A stretch of 64,000 bases of DNA. Source: Aphrophora alni (lineage: Eukaryota > Arthropoda > Insecta > Hemiptera > Aphrophoridae). The notes under the pieces were generated by a model. That model was not told the DNA's origin. It ran no database searches and saw only the letters and a program-made list of their open reading frames with translations. The translations under genes and the position numbers were made by a program. Location of the stretch: assembly GCA_963513935.1 (NCBI GenBank), contig OY740769.1, positions 101,163,762-101,227,761 of the forward strand, given 5' to 3'. Shown piece after piece: positions 1-11,000 of this stretch (its first letter is position 1; each line of letters opens with the position of its first letter).

Positions 1-378
1 AATGAACTTTAATACATTTTTCAAGCATCTCTCATCACTATTTGGCCCTGTAAACAGTTGGAATGGTTTTTATAATAAATACCAAATATATTTTTAATAA
101 AGTCATTCAAACATTTAATACTAGACTACAATTATTGAGTTTTTATTCTGAAAACTTTTCGAAGGACGAGTTTAGATATTTGATGTTTCAGTGGGTTAAT
201 CAAAGCTGTACTGTAAATATTTTTATTGATTCAATATTAGGTAGTCTATATACATCATACAGATCAATTTGATGTATACAAATATTTGAGATAATATATA
301 ACGGCTACAAAATTGTACTATTTAAAAGAAACATTGAATAGTCATGTATTGAAATACAGTACTGTTATTTTATTTCAG
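1..378 (+). other. Intron 2 (3' part) of P450 gene A
   Basis: AT-rich sequence upstream of the 379 exon, ending in a pyrimidine-rich TATTTCAG acceptor. By analogy with genes B and D the helix I exon should lie before the window. I see no other coding signal here. Confidence 0.6.
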
Positions 379-2381
379 AATCGCTACGGATGTATCCAGT
401 TGGCATCAGTAATTTTAGAATCTGTACACAAACATACAAAATTCCAGATTCAAAGGATACAATAGAGAAAGGAATACAAGTCGTGATACCAATACATGCA
501 ATCCATAATGATCCAGAGAATTACAAATCACCTGAAGTATTTGATCCAGAAAGATTTGTCAACAATAACTATAAACCAAGTGGGATTTACTTGCCTTTTG
601 GAGATGGGCCGAGAATATGTATTGGTAAGTTTTGTAGTTTTACAAATAGGGTGATAAAATGTGATAAGTTAGTGACAGGCACAATAATAGTGAAGAAATA
701 ATATAGAGTGAAGCCAAGTAATTAAATAACTATAAATGTTCAAGTTGATTAAGTAATATAACAACAAGTTGATGGAACCATCATGGTACTTAGAATATAA
801 TACAAGCAGGTCCTATAAAAAATAATGCTCAAATGTTGGTTAGTGGTCCTTGTATTAAATGTTAAATGGTACCTCATGGTTTTTTATCCAATAGATAAAA
901 ATTGAGCTTCTGAGATAATATTAGATTATGTTTACTTAATCCATTGTGTTTCAACGAGAACTTTATAAATTTAGTTACTTATAGTTTAGTTATTGTAGCT
1001 CATGTACCACTGAGGTTGACTACTTTGTAGTTGAAACACATTTGATTAAGTAAACATAGTTTTTGTGAGATCTTGTGTTCAAGTTTTATTCTATCTAAGA
1101 TACGTTTGTATAAAACAGTTGATACACAGGTTTATGAACCTCGTAATTGTGTATATCACAAATATCTCTACATCGGTTAGGCCCTAATGATTCTTCTAGG
1201 TATATTAAAAAATCCCCACTCACTTTGATAATGTCAGTTTCTTGGCCCTGGAGGGCCTCTAAGCTATACATAAGTGAGGAATTGAAATCTGCAAATTTGT
1301 ACCTAATTATGTCTTATAAGTTAAATAACATCAAAGTATAAAAGAAAACTCATTTTAAAAATTTCAATTTGATTTTTCTGAATTTCAATATGAGAACTCT
1401 ATAGTCCTTTATACCAAACTTCATGTTCCTATTTCATTGGAGTTAAAATTATGAACATATTTTTATAATTTATGTTTTATGCAATATATTGGTACAAAAT
1501 ATGTATATTTAAAGCACATTAATAGTAATAATATATACAGCTAACCCATATAAAGATAAAGGGAGTCAATTTGATTTGTTTTGGCCAAAACACATAAAAT
1601 ATAAGTGATTACATGTGATTTATTCATGGAATTTTGGAGTGAAATAACGAATATTTGTACAATGCATGTTTTATGAAGTAAAGTGATTTAAAATATTTAT
1701 ACATATAAACACATTTATAATGATATGCTAACAATTTAAAAAAATGAGGCAATTTTATTATTTGACCCATGGAGTAAAAACAAAGAATAATTTTAGAATG
1801 AATGTTTAATGAAGTAAAAAAGTGGTTCAAAATATGTATATAAACACATATACAAATATATAAATATAATGGAAATGCTTACAAAACAAAGATAGGCAAT
1901 TTTTTTTTTTTTTTTGCCAAAACATTAAATATTAATTCATTTTTGGAATAAAAACAACAAACAATTTTACAATGCATGTTTTATGAAGTAGGCTAAAAGT
2001 AGTTCTATATATTATGTAATAAACACTTTACAATGATAATATTTTACAATATATTAAAAACATAATTCACTTTAGACACAGGATATTCAAAAACACTCAC
2101 TCATTCTGGATATAAATGGTTTTGTAAAAACAGTTTACCAAATGTTACACGAGGAGCTGTTTATAAAAACCTGTTACAAATTAATTGATTATTTTTATTA
2201 TGTTTCAGCCATGAGGTTTGCAATACTGGAAATGAAGGTTGCCTTATCAAGTATATTGTCACAGTATACTGTCAAACTCAGCAGTAAGACTAAAGTACCC
2301 ATAAAATTTGATGTAAACTCAATGATGCCTGTACCAGAAGGAGGGTTTTGGTTTGAATTTGAAAAGCGAATACATTTTTAA
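379..2381 (+). CDS. Cytochrome P450 (CYP3 clan, CYP6-like), 3' half only (gene A)
   Basis: Last two coding exons of a microsomal P450 monooxygenase. Exon 379-624 follows a TTTCAG acceptor and ends at GTAAGT. It begins with the helix K motif ESLR (ExxR), then FDPERF (the PERF-type motif), and ends in the haem-binding loop PFGDGPRICI. Exon 2209-2381 follows TTTCAG, completes the loop (C-I-A-M-R-F) and ends with the beta-sheet tail GGFWFEFEKR and a TAA. Both exon lengths (246 and 173 bp) and the phase-1 intron match genes B and D, so this is a normal gene cut by the window edge, not a truncation. The catalytic cysteine is present and I see no lesion. The N-terminal anchor and helices A to I must lie before position 1. 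An AATAAA follows at 2481. Confidence 0.9.
915..1105 (+). repeat. Palindromic repeat, copy 1 (in intron 3 of gene A)
   Basis: An imperfect inverted repeat. The left arm near 926-955 reads ATGTTTACTTAATCCATTGT, and its complement recurs at about 1034-1060 as ACACATTTGATTAAGTAAAC. The right part (998-1105) is closely related to 3631-3730, ending in the shared tail TCAAGTTTTATTCTATCTAA. It also contains a short hairpin followed by GAAAC at 1010-1037. It looks like the end region of a retroelement or a fold-back element that landed in the intron. Confidence 0.6.
1580..2060. repeat. Three degenerate tandem repeats in intron 3 of gene A
   Basis: Three diverged copies of a unit of roughly 136-174 bp. 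Each ends with a form of ATGCATGTTTTATGAAGTA, at about 1680, 1816 and 1990, preceded by a TTTGGA(G/A)T(A/G)AAA-like stretch and followed by TATATAAACAC-like sequence. There is no coding potential. The repeat lies just upstream of the terminal exon. Confidence 0.6.
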
Positions 2382-3472
2382 AATAGAAATTAAAAAACTA
2401 AATCTACTTTTAACACCTGTTTTAAATTGGGTTTAATTTGCAATTAGTTAAACTCTATTTATTTGAAAGACATAAAAGGAAATAAATGTATTATTATTTT
2501 GCATTAGTCAGTTTTACCAATAGTCTGAGATTATCTTAAGTTGTTAATTTATTTCATAAGTTATGGCTTCAACCATGCTATAAATGGAGTACTGTAATTT
2601 AATTTCTGCTGCAGTAAGCATTAAAATAGGTGTATATATTCCACCTATCTTACAGTAAGTGATGGACCAGCAGATGTCAATACATTAAGAGAGAATTATT
2701 GAAAATACAAGTCAGTGGTGACAAAGAATATTTTCACACTTTCTGCAAGTCATAATAACAAAAAGTGTTGTTGTTTTACAGGTAACTGTTGAGCTTAGCT
2801 CATACATAATGTTATTAGGTAAATATTTAACAAAATAAATATACAAGAAAGTTATTTTTAAAGAGTACAACAACTCTAATGTTTCTTTCAGTTGCTATGG
2901 TGATCATGATTCTACCTTCGAAATGGCGTAGATCCCAGATTTGTTCACTGTAGACTGTGTAACCCACTTATTAAATTTGTTGTTCATCTCTTTGCACTTT
3001 AAGAAATGTATACTGTATAATTTAGTGTAGGATATCATATTGGATCATTTATAGGATATTTTAATACAAATATAAATATATAGGATAATAATAATACACA
3101 TTATTATTGGTGTGTTCTCTTTTAATGTTTTGTTTCTTTAGTAATATCCATTTTAATGTATTATATTGTTGTTTAGATCAAATATATGTTGTTGTTTTTT
3201 ACTTCCCCACAAATACCTAGTAGTATAGAGAAAGTCTTATGATGGTTCAAAAATCTGGAGTCAAGTTTTTTCCTGAAATATCCATTTTGAGTTTCTTTGA
3301 GTCTGCCTGGCATCTAACATCTCATAATCTGTCATACGTCCAGTACTCTATGGTCCAAATAATGTCATTATAAAAACCTGTTTTTACGACTTATGGTAAC
3401 AAAACTGATACTTCTGTAAGAAAATATAACAGAAGTTTTGCCCATTTTAACTATCCTTATTCTCTGCATATG

Positions 3473-3731
3473 TGATAGAATAAATTTCGAACACAAGATC
3501 TTACAAAAATTACCTTTATTTATTCAAACGTGTTTCAACGACAAAGTCGCCATCCTGGGTGATACATTATGTACAATAACTAAACTATAACTGAGTTATA
3601 ATTAAGTGAGTTATAGTTTAGTTATTGTAGCTCATGTAGCACTGAGGATGGCGATTTTGTTGTTGAAACGTGTTTGATTAAGTAAACGTAATTTTTGTGA
3701 TATCTTGTGTTCAAGTTTTATTCTATCTAAT
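3473..3731. repeat. Palindromic (fold-back) repeat, copy 2
   Basis: Two arms of about 120 bp (about 3475-3595 and 3607-3727) are near reverse complements around a short centre (TAATTAAGTGAG region). Each outer end carries GATAGAATAAA or its complement. The right arm matches the repeat at 998-1105 in intron 3 of gene A. It lies between genes A and B. A Penelope-like inverted terminal arrangement or a fold-back MITE would both fit. Confidence 0.7.
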
Positions 3732-3763
3732 ATTATCTCACAAGTCAAGCTCAATATTTATTT

Positions 3764-3807
3764 ATACACACACACACACACACATATTATATATACCAAC
3801 ACACATA

Positions 3808-3879
<72 letters not shown>
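3764..3879. repeat. (CA)n microsatellite
   Basis: An almost pure CA dinucleotide tract, interrupted around 3785-3798 by a TATTATATATACCAA-like segment. Apparent reading frames through it are repeat artefacts. Confidence 0.97.
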
Positions 3880-3881
<2 letters not shown>

Positions 3882-5480
3882 AAATACAGTTTTGAATCTG
3901 ATAACAAATTTTGAGCTAGCATTCTGTATACAGATCAAGGTCCTGTATACAAATGTCAAGATATATGTGGAGGTTGTCATAAATAACAATAACTTATGTG
4001 GAGTTATTATAATATAATAAAACAATTCTCGATGACGTATAATGTCAGCTTATCAGTTGTTTGTCAAGTACATATTTTCATAACGTAAAGCTTTCATTAA
4101 AAATGGCAAACAATTAGATTTATGTCACATCGGTAGTTTTTTTTTTTGGTTCTAATTATAGCAGAAACTCCATCAGAACACTTCTTTTCACATTATATTG
4201 AAGTGTTTCATTGGAGATAAGAAGCCCACAAGGTCGCTCCAATTTAGTTTCAATTGGGAGGTATAATGACTTGTGATCAACATTTTAGTCTAGTTGTGAG
4301 TCCAGGCAGTTATTATTGTTAATTGAAGTAAGTTTTGTTCCAGTGTTAGTTCTAATAAGTTTCAGTATACTAAGTTTAGTTCTCTAGATGTTTTGCATTT
4401 TGTTTTACATATAAAATAAACTGTTTAGACAGAAATAGGTTACAAATATTATTTTGCTCTTACTAAACCAATTGCTCTTTAAATAACATGAAAGTGTTTT
4501 TAGTAGAATAAATTCAAAATTATTTATATCTTTAATTTTAACCAAATTTTTATTTTTAACTGATCTCAGCTCTTAAATCAAAACGAGATTTTTTGTAGTA
4601 TATATAGAAAACTACTTAACAGATTTTGGCAAAGCTAGCACTTATATTCTACCCATTGGCTTAATTTGTTCATTTAATCATAAAAATCATTTATTCATTT
4701 CAAAATCATGGTTACTTATTGTTGATTGAAATTGAAGAACGAAACAAAAATTATTTCGTTGGACAAAATAAAGCACAGAATTGTCATACACATTTTTATA
4801 CATTAAAAAAAGTACTAATTTTTGTACAAATCCAAAAATTATATTTTTCAAAATTTTAACTTATCTTTAAATCTCAGTTTTCTTATGTATCAAACTGACA
4901 AATTTGAATTTACTAATATAATATAGTCCAAATATAAACAGAAGTGATTTAAATTACTTCAAAAGTAGAATTTATATACCTAAACTCTTACATTTTTCTG
5001 TTGTAAATAAGATACTTATTCCTGTTTTAATTTATTAAAATTTCCAGTATTTCTTAATTTTATTTATTGCCTTTTCAAAGAGACGATGCAGATTATTTTT
5101 TTTTTTTAATAGTTTACATAGTTGGTCAAAAGTTTCTTAATTATTATTGCTACAGATGTTTCACATTAACAGAATGCATCCTTAGGCGTAGCACACGTAA
5201 CATAAAAACACATTTACTACACAGACATATATACACATACACATATAAAATTACATACCAGGTTGGTATTTGTTAATATTAGATCACAATTAGTTCCTTG
5301 ATGTGGCAACATCCTTCCACTTCTAGTATAATTGGGCAACTAGTTAATTTAAGTTCTGTTGATATATTCTGAGAATGTCCTATTTGAACTTTGGTCTTAT
5401 TAGGTTGTCAAATGATCCATTGCATATATTGTGTCATAGATACAGTTTGAGGCAAATTGATTATAATCATTAAAACATTA
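3880..5480. other. AT-rich intergenic stretch, nothing recognised
   Basis: Intergenic sequence between genes A and B. I found no coding run with a recognisable motif, no RNA gene and no clear repeat boundary. Confidence 0.5.
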
Positions 5481-5489
5481 TTCCAGGAT

Positions 5490-6470
5490 GTTAATTTTTT
5501 TCTTTATTCATTGAGTGTAATATTATGTCTCTGTTGTTCTCTATATTGGTGTATGTGTGGTTGGTGTTTATTAAATGTTCAGCAAGTTTATTAAAAGCAC
5601 CTCAACATGAAGTCATGTTTAGGGTGTTTATGTATGGTGGTTGTTCTTTATATTATGCTATGAATGTCCTTCCTGTTTGTCCTCTTGAGAGTTTGATTGA
5701 GATAGTGGGATATTCAATGTGATATTGTGTATCCTTGTTTTTTGAAAATGTTTTTATTTGGTGTTTTAGATGATGGTTATATTCTACAGTAATAAATTTG
5801 TCCTTTTTATCAGTTTATTGATTTGTATTGTTTTTAATATTCTTCCTCTGTCTGTGAATACATTTATCTACAATGGAGGTTCTATATCCATTGGCTATGG
5901 CTATTTGTATTATAATCAAGATTTCTTTTCTATTAATGGTATATGGATGAAGCTATGTAAGCTGCAAGTTTGTGGGCTTGTGGGTGGTTCAATGTTGCAT
6001 GGATGGTGTGATCAGTCTGGGTTCCATAAATCTTGAACTTTTGTTTACCATCTGTTTTAGCGATGGTGAGGTCAAGGTATTTTAAGCTATTGCTTTGTTC
6101 TATTTCCGAGGTGAATTTGAATGATAGATGGATGTTATAGAGGTATGAATAATTCGGCCATAATACCAGATAGAGAAAAGCCCATAACCAAGCCTTTATT
6201 TTGTATGTAAATAGCATTAATGGAGAAATAGATTTCTATCATACAAAGGTGAAAAGTTATTTCTGTAATGGCATTGTCGAGTTTTTTATTATTTTTAGGT
6301 TGTTGTCTAATATTGGAATTGTTTCATTAATTTGGACATTAGTGTAGAAGATAGTTATGTTTGTTTTGTGTATATTTTAGGAAGGACTAAGGAGCTTCGG
6401 AATTGTTGGTTTTTATAATTTTAAGTTGTCTCTTGTTTGCTTCTTTTATAATATACTTTAATGAGATTAT
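5490..6470 (-). mobile_element. Penelope-like retroelement remnant (RT plus GIY-YIG endonuclease)
   Basis: Read on the minus strand, this is the C-terminal half of a Penelope-like element. Near 6240-6130 the frame gives NKGLVMGFSLSGIMAELFI, a mutated form of the RT motif GLxMGSPLSP. Downstream, 6130-5950 gives SLKYLDLTIAKTDGKQKFKI and then NHPQAHKLAAY, the conserved thumb-region pattern (FLDL..., NHP..HK.A) of Penelope RTs. Next, 5680-5500 gives GQTGRTF, FNKLAEHLINTNHTYTNIEN, the end of the GIY-YIG nuclease domain. Frameshifts and a stop (after GRTFIA) break the frame, so it is dead. The plus-strand ORFs here are antisense shadows. Confidence 0.75.
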
Positions 6471-6489
6471 CTTTTTGTTTATTGATTTG

Positions 6490-6575
6490 AGAGAATTGTT
6501 TGTTGGATTCACGTTGACGACCATGGGAGATTCGATCTCTGTGGGGGCGGCTCAAACTTTACAGAGTTGCCCATC
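6490..6575 (+). repeat. tRNA-derived SINE fragment (B-box region)
   Basis: Contains GAGATTCGATCTCTGTGGGG, with an internal pol III B-box-like core (GATTCGATC), then GGCTCAAACTTTACAGAGTT. The same block (TCTAATCTCTGTGGGGGCT) occurs reversed near 63481-63501. The TCAAACTTTAC.GAGTTG segment has a relative near 32889-32910 on the minus strand. A dispersed SINE family fits best. Confidence 0.4.
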
Positions 6576-7407
6576 TTTGTGAGTAAAATTGACAACTCTA
6601 GAACAATGGCGACGAGTATTTCAATGTGATAACCCGACTTCACAGGCAGTTGTGACATGTAGTTTAGTAGTTTATAAAAATGTACTTTGTGAAAACTGTA
6701 CCTAATTTGTACTATAATGTAAAATATCAAGCAAAATAGCAGATAACAATGATCATATTTTACCAATTAAATGATACATTATATTTATCACACTTCCAAA
6801 CATATCTGTGGGGATATAAGGTATTTAAATAGACTATCAGTTAGTTTTGAACATTTGCTATAAACAATTATTGATATGCAAGTGCTAGAGAATTTTTCAT
6901 TGATATACTATATAATAACTCCCCTTTTAAAAGGTTATCAAACATTCAATCAACATGTTACATTTCTTTTAAATATGAAGATCATACCAATTTTATATAT
7001 TTGGTCTACTCTGTGTTGTATTACTACTCGGTGTTACATTTTGATTACTGAAATGTTAAATAGAAATTTCCATCTAAGTTCATGAAAATACAGTTAAGAA
7101 ATTACTGTATATTTTGTTTCTTCCTCTTAATATTTAATTAGAATGAATAAGATAGAGCAAACTTTTATAATATTTAGATGTAATGGAAAACAGATAAAAC
7201 TTTCGTAACAGTCAGTAACCGATGTTTTCAGTACTGTCAGAATTGTGAAGAACATTCTTTTACACTACAGTGCATTTCACAGTTAATTGGCATCTTCATT
7301 CAATGGCATATGGCCGGACTGAAAAATATCACACGATCATCAACACTAAAATTTGGTGTTTAATAATTACATATTAATTTTATTGGAAACAAAAAAAGGA
7401 ACACAGA

Positions 7408-7468
<61 letters not shown>

Positions 7469-7850
7469 AATATACTTTTACGCTTAAATTTGTAAAATTT
7501 CTGTTACTTGATTGTTAACAAAAATCAAATTTCAGTAAATAAAGTTTAAAGTTTAAATATAAAAGATCAAACTTTACAAATGGGTGTTTTGTGTGCTATT
7601 GAATTATATTTTAACCAACCTCATCAACTTCCGCCCATTCCAACTACAGTTAATTTACTGTAATTGAGCCCTCCCTCCCCGTTTCTACAGGTTGGTAAGA
7701 ACTAAATTATCAGGATAAACACATTGTGCTATGTGTGATTAAACCCGAAGTCTTTAGTACAACTATTAATCAGATAAACTATTACTTCATCCATGTTATC
7801 ATTGCAGTGAGTACGAAATCCCTTCCAAAAAGTCACTATTTAATTTATAA
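6576..7850. other. Intergenic region upstream of gene B, with (CT)n(CA)n microsatellite
   Basis: Low-complexity AT-rich DNA. A (CT)n run at about 7411-7428 continues directly into (CA)n up to about 7464. Gene B begins with a noncoding 5' exon that I cannot place; its promoter probably lies here or further left, but I see no convincing core promoter. Confidence 0.5.
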
Positions 7851-8050
7851 AACTGTTCATTATGGTTTTAGTTGTAGTGTTACTAATTTATTTATTTGGT
7901 TTTGATTAATTTTATTGGTTTCGAGTTATTTGATCATAGATTAGATAAAGTCAATTCCTAAGTCTACTTTTAAATTCAAGAAATTAATGCTTTAAGTCAA
8001 GAATCAAAGGAATTTTTCTTTTGTTTCAGGTTGTAAACAACATCTACAAA
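7850..8050 (+). promoter_or_regulatory. 5' intron end and 5' UTR of P450 gene B, conserved with gene D
   Basis: The last ~180 bp before the acceptor (CAG ending 8029) closely matches the sequence upstream of gene D (32390-32575 on the minus strand). Shared blocks include ATTATGGTTTTAGTTGTAGT, AAAGTCAATTCCTAAGTCTA and AAAGGAAT.ATTCTTTTGTTT. A 21-nt 5' UTR (8030-8050) precedes the ATG. The splice site means both genes have a noncoding first exon further upstream. The conservation dates the duplication as recent; whether it has a regulatory role is unknown. Confidence 0.6.
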
Positions 8051-11000
8051 ATGGCTCTCTTTGCAGATTCCATCATTTACAATTTATTATTGGCATTCGT
8101 TATTTTAGCCATATGTTTTTATCTCTTTTTCACATCAACATTTAACTATTGGAAAGATCGTGGTATACCTTATGTACAGCCAGTACCATTCTTTGGAAAT
8201 TTAAGAGATCAATTCTTAAGTAGAAAACATGTCATGGATGTACATCAAGATATATATGATAAGCTAAAGGGTAATAAGTATGGAGGGTATTTCGAAATGA
8301 AAAAACCGGGGCTAATTATTAGGGACCCTGCTTTGGTGCAACGAATTCTGATAAAAGATTTTACACATTTTTATGATCGTGGATTTTCTAGTGATACTGA
8401 ATTTGATCCTTTAAGTGCAAATCTGTTTAACCTAGAAGGAGATAATTGGCGTAACTTAAGAAATAAACTTACTCCTACATTTACATCTGGTAAATTGAAG
8501 GGAATGTTCGAACAAATTTGTAAATGTGGTGACGAACTCATAACATATATTGAAAAACAATCAATAAAAGAAAAATCCTTTGAGATTAAACCATTGATGA
8601 GTAAATTTTCTTTAGACGTGATAGCTAGTTGTGCTTTCGGACTACAAATGGATGATGATAACGAAGCGACCAAAAACTATCGTGATGTTATGACCAAATT
8701 TGTTAACCCAACTAAGTTTCAAACATTTCAACAAGTTTTATTGTTTATTATACCGAAAGTAGCCAGAAAAATTGGTATTAAGTTAGTTTCAAACAAAACT
8801 GAAAAAGTCATCATGAAAATTATAAAGGAAACATTGAAGTACAGACGAGAAAACAATGTAAATAGAAATGATTTTTTACAATTATTGTTGAATTTACAAA
8901 AACAAGAACGAAGTGGGAAAATACAAATTGTACCCGAAGAAGATCAGGATGCTGATGATGATATTATTGATCAAATGAAATATATTTCTAAAGGTCAAGA
9001 TGAAAAATCAACAAAAGAAATTCAGAAAGGTAACAAACTGTTTGAGTATAATATTTTTTGTTGTCATAAAATTTTATTTTTACTTTATTTGTTCTATTTT
9101 TTCCAGTTATAATCACTGAAGGATGCATAGCAGCACAATCATTTGTTTTCCTACTAGCTGGATCAGAATCGATAGCAATACCATTAGGCTTTACGTTGTA
9201 TGAACTTGCACAAAATCCTCAGATACAACACCAGGTTCATACTGAAATTGATACAGTTATGGCGATTCACAATAACGAATGGTCATATCAAGTAGTTAAA
9301 GAAATGAAATATCTTGATCAAGTGCTACAAGGTAAATATATTAATAGATACAATTTATATACATAATTATTTTCAATCTGTGAAAGCTAAATAATGATTA
9401 TGACCAAATAATTTTATAATTCTGTACATTAATATTGTTTACTGACCAACCACACTTTAAATAAAAATTAATAAAACATCAAAAAATGGGTGGACACATT
9501 ACCAATAGTAAATTAATTAAGCCTATAGAAGAAGTATCATATCCATAATGAATTTTAAATCTAAACTTAACCATCATTTAAAAATTTGTTCACAAACGCT
9601 GTGGTTGTATTGGCATATTGTGATGTTCCTCTGTATTACACTTTCGTTCACCTTCTTCCACGAGTGCAGTGAATTCTATAAAAAAAAATCCGAAATTGTT
9701 CTATATTAATGGTATATTAAAAAGAAAATAAAAGAGAAAAAAGACCAACACTTTTTTGTAACATTATGACATACACAAATGTTTGCAAGATACACCATCA
9801 GGAGGACAGATTATCCTTTTTATTTCATTTAATTTTAACCATATTATATTACAGTGAACCTAACAGATGAGGTATACATGAGTATAATATCAAATGAAGC
9901 ACTTAAGGATAAAATTTAATAAATGTAAATAGTTATATTACATGCATCCACTCAAGTAGAATTAGACACATGTAGAATAAATAATAACATTTATGTTCTT
10001 GTGTTTAAATTGTTTAAATTTTTTCCTTCTGGATCTTAAATATAATTTAAACCAATTTAGAAAACTACTTTGGAATCCATAATATTTCATTTTCTTCAAT
10101 AATAATACGTCATGTCTCACACAATTGATAGTTTTTGACAAATCACAAAAAGCGCCAGCAACTGCAACACCATTATATAACTTTTTGAAATGTCACTTTT
10201 GAGAGCTGTGAGGGCAAACACTAAACTAAAACCCTTACGAAATCCAAATTGACTTATGTTTAAAATTTGCAATCATTAAGTTAACTCTTGATTTACTCAT
10301 TTACCACTTTCCCAAATATTTTGGAAAATCCTGAATGAATTGATACTGGACAGTAATTTTCCATAAATGATCTGCTTCCCTTTTTAAATTATGGTCCAAC
10401 CAGTGTAGATTTTAATTTTTCGAGAAAATTGCCTTGAGGTAAGAATTCATTTATAATATAAGTTAATGGTAAACATGTTTGGTCTTCAATTACTCCAATT
10501 ACTGAAATTGCTACAAATATTAATATTACACGGCCGCATGGATATTATAAGATCTTCTTTTGAAGTAAATATCCACCAAAGAGACTCTGTTGAATATAAA
10601 ATTCAAAGTTGATGATAACAATAACCTACCACCAGACTTGTTGGATGAGTTTACTGAATTTTTCTCGAAACCTGATTTTCGATGGTACCTTAATGTTTTG
10701 TTGTCTGACGATCAACTCTTTCAATGTCTAGTTACATTTTAATGATTAACACAACTTCTGTGAGTGTAACATTTAATGATATCAGATAAATATATTGTTC
10801 AACTGATACAACAATATTTTATGACACGGAAATTTTTGGTTTTCAAACCCTCCTGATTTTAGCTCTTTAACGACATCCAATTGAAACGTCTACTGTAAAA
10901 CATAATACATTGAACCCAATCACTCCAAAAATAATGGCAATTTTCCAATTTTTTGAAAGACCTAAAGAAAATGGGCTTAGTTTAATTTCAATGAGATTAG

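Noticed and set aside
3525..3700. Complete hammerhead ribozyme
   Set aside because: Core-like CTGANGA and GAAA with a covarying stem are present, but stem I is not found, so only the hairpin observation is reported.
3697..4025. Open frames on both strands rich in His-Thr or Cys-Val repeats
   Set aside because: They are translations of the (CA)n microsatellite.
5525..6036. Plus-strand ORFs of 65 and 88 codons
   Set aside because: Antisense to the Penelope-like RT/GIY-YIG frames, which explain the openness.
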